Source of the DNA: Haemonchus contortus
Lineage: Eukaryota; Nematoda; Chromadorea; Rhabditida; Trichostrongylidae
Length of the DNA stretch: 64,000 bases
Assembly (NCBI GenBank): GCA_000469685.2
Contig: LS997565.1
Location: forward strand, 6,769,005 to 6,833,004
Direction: 5' to 3'
The translations under genes and the position numbers were made by a program. The notes under the pieces are model-generated. The model worked only from the letters and a program-made list of their open reading frames with translations. It was not told where the DNA came from and ran no database searches. This document shows positions 60,105 to 64,000 of this stretch, one piece after another (position 1 is the stretch's first letter; every line of letters starts with the position of its first letter).

Positions 60105-60425
60105 TGAGACATGGAGGGGGAGGGGAACCATTCTTTTCAACATTGAGCGCTAGAACGCAAAGGAGGAGAGGTGTGCAACTTCACGAGTCTATATGGTGCT
60201 AAGGAGAGGGAAGTTTTAATTATAAAGGGAAAACAAAAGTAAGTTTTTTGTACTAATAACACAGTCACCCCTCCCCCTATTCCCAAGTCCCAGGAGAGAA
60301 GAAAAACCGGCATGGGTGAGCCCATTGTATGTTCAGTTCTTCCCCATCCTAGCTTCATGCTTATACATTCCACCCACCACGGTACTCCTTCTCTCCTGGG
60401 GCTCATCCCTTTAGCTCCTTCAGCT
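60105..60425 (+). repeat. Dispersed repeat, TTGAGCGCT family, copy 3
   Basis: The left end GGGAGGGGAACC..TTCAACATTGAGCGCTAGAACGCAAAGGAGGAG matches copies 1 and 2. The right part GTATGTTCAGTTCTTCCCCATCCTAGCTTCATGC also matches copy 1 (GAATGTTCAATTCTCGCCCCATCTCAGCTTTATGC) on its plus strand. The 140-codon minus frame here is a by-product of the repeat. Confidence 0.55.
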
Positions 60426-61503
60426 AAGAACCATCTCTTAGCATGAGTAACTTGATGTATCGATTTTACTGGCTTTGTGGACGTCTGTCTGCCTTTGCAC
60501 GACCATGATAAAGGTGGCGGGCCGTATGAAAAGCCCATTGCAAATTGAGGGAGTAACACTGAGGAAGCTCAAAAGGTATGTTACTGAGATGATGACGACA
60601 GCACTGATGCAGCATACATCACAACAATTATGTTACGGTGACTCCGATCAATCGACAAGAGTTATATCGATTTGCGACTTCAAGAACGAGTAATCAATAC
60701 TGAGCTCTTTTCCTGTAGCGAGCACTTGCATTATTCGTGAAGGATACATGAAGAGGAGCGCGAACACGGAATTTAGATTAATTGCATGCGCATAAGCACA
60801 TGGAGTTAACAAGCACCAAAAAATGAACTACGTTAGAACAAACTGAACAGGAATCGAGTTATCAATAGAATCTGCCGTTCATATTCCAGCACCATGATGT
60901 TGATCGATGCTTGTAATCAATCACGATTCCCTGCCAGTCGTAACTTCAAGCTGGTGAATCAAAAGTATGGATGCGTGATTCGCTTGGAATCGTAAGCGTG
61001 AGAGGAACCAGACAGCCTTGTGCCCACCTGATCCCACTTCGTCTTTGAGAGCGTATTTTTCGCATCTGCGGGTAATTTTGGTGGGAAAGAAAAATTGGCT
61101 GCTGGTGATTATTTCCCTTTACATGCTTCGCAAATTGAAAAGGAACTCATATTTATCTCGGCTGCCCATCCAAGGGATGCCCACCTGAGATGGGGCGATA
61201 AAATTTGTCAGTGTTAGTGTTGACAGTTGTTTTGAAGAATCTGCAATGAAGCACTGGCCTTTTACGGACTGTATTTATAAAAAAAAAGAGAGGAAGGTGC
61301 CCAATGACCCAGATGTCTAATAGCTAGCCACTGGTTCAGGAATCGGGTATGATTTAGTAGCTACTGATAAGAGCTTAACTGAAATTCGGATCGATTTGAT
61401 CTTACTACAGTGTTAGGTATACTAATATACAACCCAGCTGCTGTCACTTCGCCTCCACCGGCAGAAGAATAAGTTCCGAAATACGCTTCAAAAAAGTGTG
61501 TAA

Positions 61504-61775
61504 AGCACTAACTATCAACATCCGCAAACCACTGATCAAGCCAAATGCCGAGTGATCGGCTATCAGGTGGAAGCAATCAAGTTTGGCTATGATGGTGGGT
61601 GGCCATGGCGGCAGCGGAATCCGATCGGACGAGTTGTTCCGTTCCACATCGCCGTTGAGTGGTCGATCATGTGTATGCATGCATTCGCCAAACGTTTGGA
61701 CGCTTTGACCACATGCATATCAGAAGGCAGAAAATGGATTGAAACAGATCCACCTTCTGCAATAACATATTAAAT
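61504..61775. other. Coding-like island, strand unresolved
   Basis: Three frames are open. On the minus strand, an acceptor TATTGCAG near 61758 leads into a frame of about 56 codons (SIHFLPSDMHVVKASKRLAN.. to RCRHGHPPS, stop TAG near 61588). On plus, a frame runs 61504-61773 (KFGYDGGWPWRQRNPIGR..). A third frame on minus runs 61680-61444. The minus splice-led frame looks most like a terminal exon. No family is recognised. Confidence 0.25.
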
Positions 61776-62119
61776 GCATAAAATAAATAGAAACATTCGA
61801 AATAATCAATTATCGAAAGACACGAAAGCAATCGATCGATGCAGTGCGCCTATACCGTATGCAATCAATCAATATAGCCGACCTTAGCGGTTAAATGCAT
61901 ACTGTAATCGATGACATGAATAGTATAGATGATTATGAGAATGAGCAAATGTAGTGGGAAAGGGGGAACGGAAAGTGGACGAAAGTTTTGGAAGAAATGT
62001 GTGCAAAAAGTTTTGAAAGAAGCATAAAATCAGAGAAGAACCATTAGGGAATAGAAAAAATAGGATCAAAAATCAATGCCAAAATAATAAAAAAAAAAGA
62101 GAATGAATGATTTACTTTG

Positions 62120-62470
62120 AAAGCCCCAAGAAAAACCTCCACAGACTAGGTTCGGGGGCCTAACGGCCTAAAAATACCTAAATTTCGACTGAAGTCAATT
62201 TACCTTATACTAAGGAAAGAGGCAGACTCATCCTTCTCCCCCTACAGGCTTTAAGGGAGGGGCACAGGAAATGTAGGACTCTACTCACGGTAGTCTGCAT
62301 TACAGTGTGGTGAGACCCACACTACATTGCAGAAATCACTGAATATCCATCCTTGCCAAAGAATTGGAAGGGTACCAGGTTTTTACCTAATTTACGTCTA
62401 GCTAAAAGAGCTAGCCCCTTCCCAAATGGGAGTAACAAAGCGGATGCATCAGCCTAGGAAAGCGATGCTA
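62120..62470. other. Hairpin-rich unidentified segment
   Basis: Two short stems are visible: AGTGTGG/CCACACT near 62309-62328 and GCTA/TAGC near 62401-62415. G/C content is locally raised. It matches no structured RNA I know (not SL RNA, 5S or snRNA) and may be repeat-derived. Confidence 0.25.
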
Positions 62471-62772
62471 TCATCATTTTGATTGTGTTTCTGAAAATTT
62501 ATAGAAGATTGGGTATGTTTGCAGTAAAGCTGCAGATAAGCGGAAAGCCTAAATGTACTGCTACTTAACTAAATCGTATTTTTCCCTTATATAGATTAGT
62601 TGAGTATCAAGAAAGCCGGATATAAAAAAGTAAACTTACTAGAATCAATTTACTTGATTGAAGCCATGTCAAGTTTCTATTTAGTAATTACAGTAAACTT
62701 TTTTCAAAGAAAGTAATCATGGGGAAAACTTTGCAGACAGGAAAATGTCACTTTGCGGACTTTCATTTTCAG

Positions 62773-62880
62773 ACAGATGGACTCATTAGTCGGAATACCG
62801 TGTTCCACGAACAGCTTCTAAAACGGGTAGAAGTCGACATTGCTATGAGATTGAAAAACAAGCTGTCGTCATTGCAAACG
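62773..62880 (+). other. Candidate exon of an unidentified gene
   Basis: TTTTCAG precedes an open segment of about 36 codons ending at CAAACGG then GTATGA. The peptide TDGLISRNTVFHEQLLKRVE followed by a basic helix-like part has no stop. Splice signals on both sides support an exon, but no neighbour exon or family was found. Confidence 0.3.
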
Positions 62881-63039
62881 GGTATGAGGAACAATTAGGG
62901 ACTGTTTGAGGGGCTAGATTAGTCCACTGATCATGGGCACAGCTTATAATTTTCAATTTCTGCACAATAGAATCGCACTCAGGTCAATATAATCACTTAT
63001 ATGCTGGAAAAATATGCCCATAGCCTCAAGAATGAAGTG

Positions 63040-63215
63040 TTTGGCATTAATTCCGTTCTTGAGATGTCATTCATGACGTTTCGGAAGCTTTTGTGACCCA
63101 TACGATGTACTGTGGTCACCAGTCGACGTACGAGCTAGTGCCCTTACCCTACCAGACAGGTCTGGTACCAAACAACTGTGCCCAAAGGAATTTGAGGCTC
63201 CCTCCCTGGCTATAT
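63040..63215 (-). repeat. Diverged SINE body, minus strand
   Basis: The plus strand reads TTTGGCATTAATTCCGT, TGACCCATACGATGTACTGTGGTCACCAG, CGTACGAGCTAGTGCCC, CTACCAGACAGGTCTGGTACCAA, matching the complement of the SINE body in order. Confidence 0.5.
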
Positions 63216-63571
63216 GGAATTCACGATCAGGCTGGAACTTCGAATAATGAATGCACCGATTGAGTAGGAACGGTCCTCGAAAAGTTTCCCATATTGGAAA
63301 TGCCTCCTACAAGCTCCGGAGGTTACAAACTCCGCCCTACCGAACCCTGATTTGCAAAATTTTAGGTTTTTAGGGGTTTCCCGTATAACATTCAGTTCTA
63401 ACAACACAGCATATTGACTACCCAGATGCCACTGATCCTGCAGAACAAACCTCATTGTTATCAATTCTTTCAAACCGAAGTAGTCGTAAACAGTTTGAAA
63501 CGGTTGCAAACCTGATGATCACCTTGCTTTGAATTATTCTTAACTTTGATTGGAAACGTTGAAAAACCTCG

Positions 63572-63862
63572 TTAAGGCGTTTGATTGAGGCGAAAAGGAA
63601 AGTTCAAAAGTGATTTAGACAGCGCAAGAGCCGGTTCAGGGCTGCTTGAAACAGACCGGTATGGGGAGTTCTTTAGCGCTGACGCCCTAAGGAAGCCATC
63701 CATCGTCGCCGCTGCAGCCGCCTGATCCGCAAATTTTTGCTCACACCCATGTACACAGTTATTATCCACGATTGGTAATTGATCATTTACATAAGATTGC
63801 GCCATGCAATCTCGATTCATACGAAATCGCTTCGATTCGATCGAAAAATAAAGTTCACCCAT
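63572..63862 (-). other. 96-codon ORF, unidentified
   Basis: ATG to TAA on the minus strand, beginning MGELYFSIESKRF and containing NNCVHGCEQKFADQAAAAAT and a Ser/Pro-rich stretch. It has an intact start, a mixed composition and no repeat similarity I can see. It may be a small gene or a first exon cut short by missing splice assignment. No family is recognised. Confidence 0.25.
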
Positions 63863-64000
63863 AAAAAACGAGAATATTCAAACGACACAACTCTGAGAGA
63901 ATGACAGGAAAAGGAAAAAGCCTCTACACAGTTGCATGAAATGAACGAAACTCTTCACAAGTAATTTCCTTCTGCGGATGGCTATAGCCATCCTACTGAA

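Noticed and set aside
60137..60559. 140-codon minus-strand ORF
   Set aside because: It lies across a dispersed repeat copy and its peptide shows no domain.
1..64000. CRISPR arrays, bacterial operons, rRNA and spliced-leader RNA genes
   Set aside because: No regularly spaced repeats with unique spacers, no Shine-Dalgarno-led ORF runs, and no rRNA or SL sequence was recognised.

Overview
The window is nuclear DNA of a nematode, most likely a clade V strongylid (hookworm-like). This is inferred from many short coding exons with GT-AG introns, polypyrimidine/TTTCAG acceptors, large introns full of repeats, AATAAA sites followed by GU-rich DNA, and a gene pair about 108 bp apart of the kind nematodes transcribe as an operon. 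Exon chains were built by hand from splice consensus, reading phase and remembered family alignments. No search was run.

Layout. 1-6.2 kb: mostly non-coding, with a 145-bp tandem repeat, CA microsatellites and two strong hairpins. 6.4-8.0 kb (+): a seven-exon ING-family PHD-finger gene, closest to ING3. 8.77-9.94 kb (+): a three-exon METTL21-family lysine methyltransferase resembling VCPKMT. 10.05-16.98 kb (+): a 15-exon M1 aminopeptidase of the leukotriene A4 hydrolase (LTA4H) family (copy A), starting about 108 bp after the methyltransferase stop. 18.56-29.65 kb (+): a second, 16-exon LTA4H-family gene (copy B), a tandem duplicate with most introns conserved but several shifted, gained or lost; its introns hold tRNA-derived SINE copies and a piggyBac-like MITE. 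32.9-45.3 kb (-): a 16-exon ELL (RNA polymerase II elongation factor) homologue with an N-terminal ELL domain, a central conserved helical block and a C-terminal occludin-like domain.

45.3-64 kb has no gene I can name. It holds a degenerate retroelement-like frame with an LDT aspartic-protease motif near 56.2 kb, a dispersed repeat family marked by TTGAGCGCT, GC-rich islands, and several splice-flanked open segments that may be exons of unidentified genes.

The named genes are ordinary housekeeping functions: a chromatin reader, a chaperone-type lysine methyltransferase, zinc aminopeptidases and a transcription elongation factor. The most notable signals are the divergent LTA4H tandem pair (both with Phe at the human Tyr378 position), a GC-AG intron, the SINE family with an intact B box, and the TTAA-flanked MITE.
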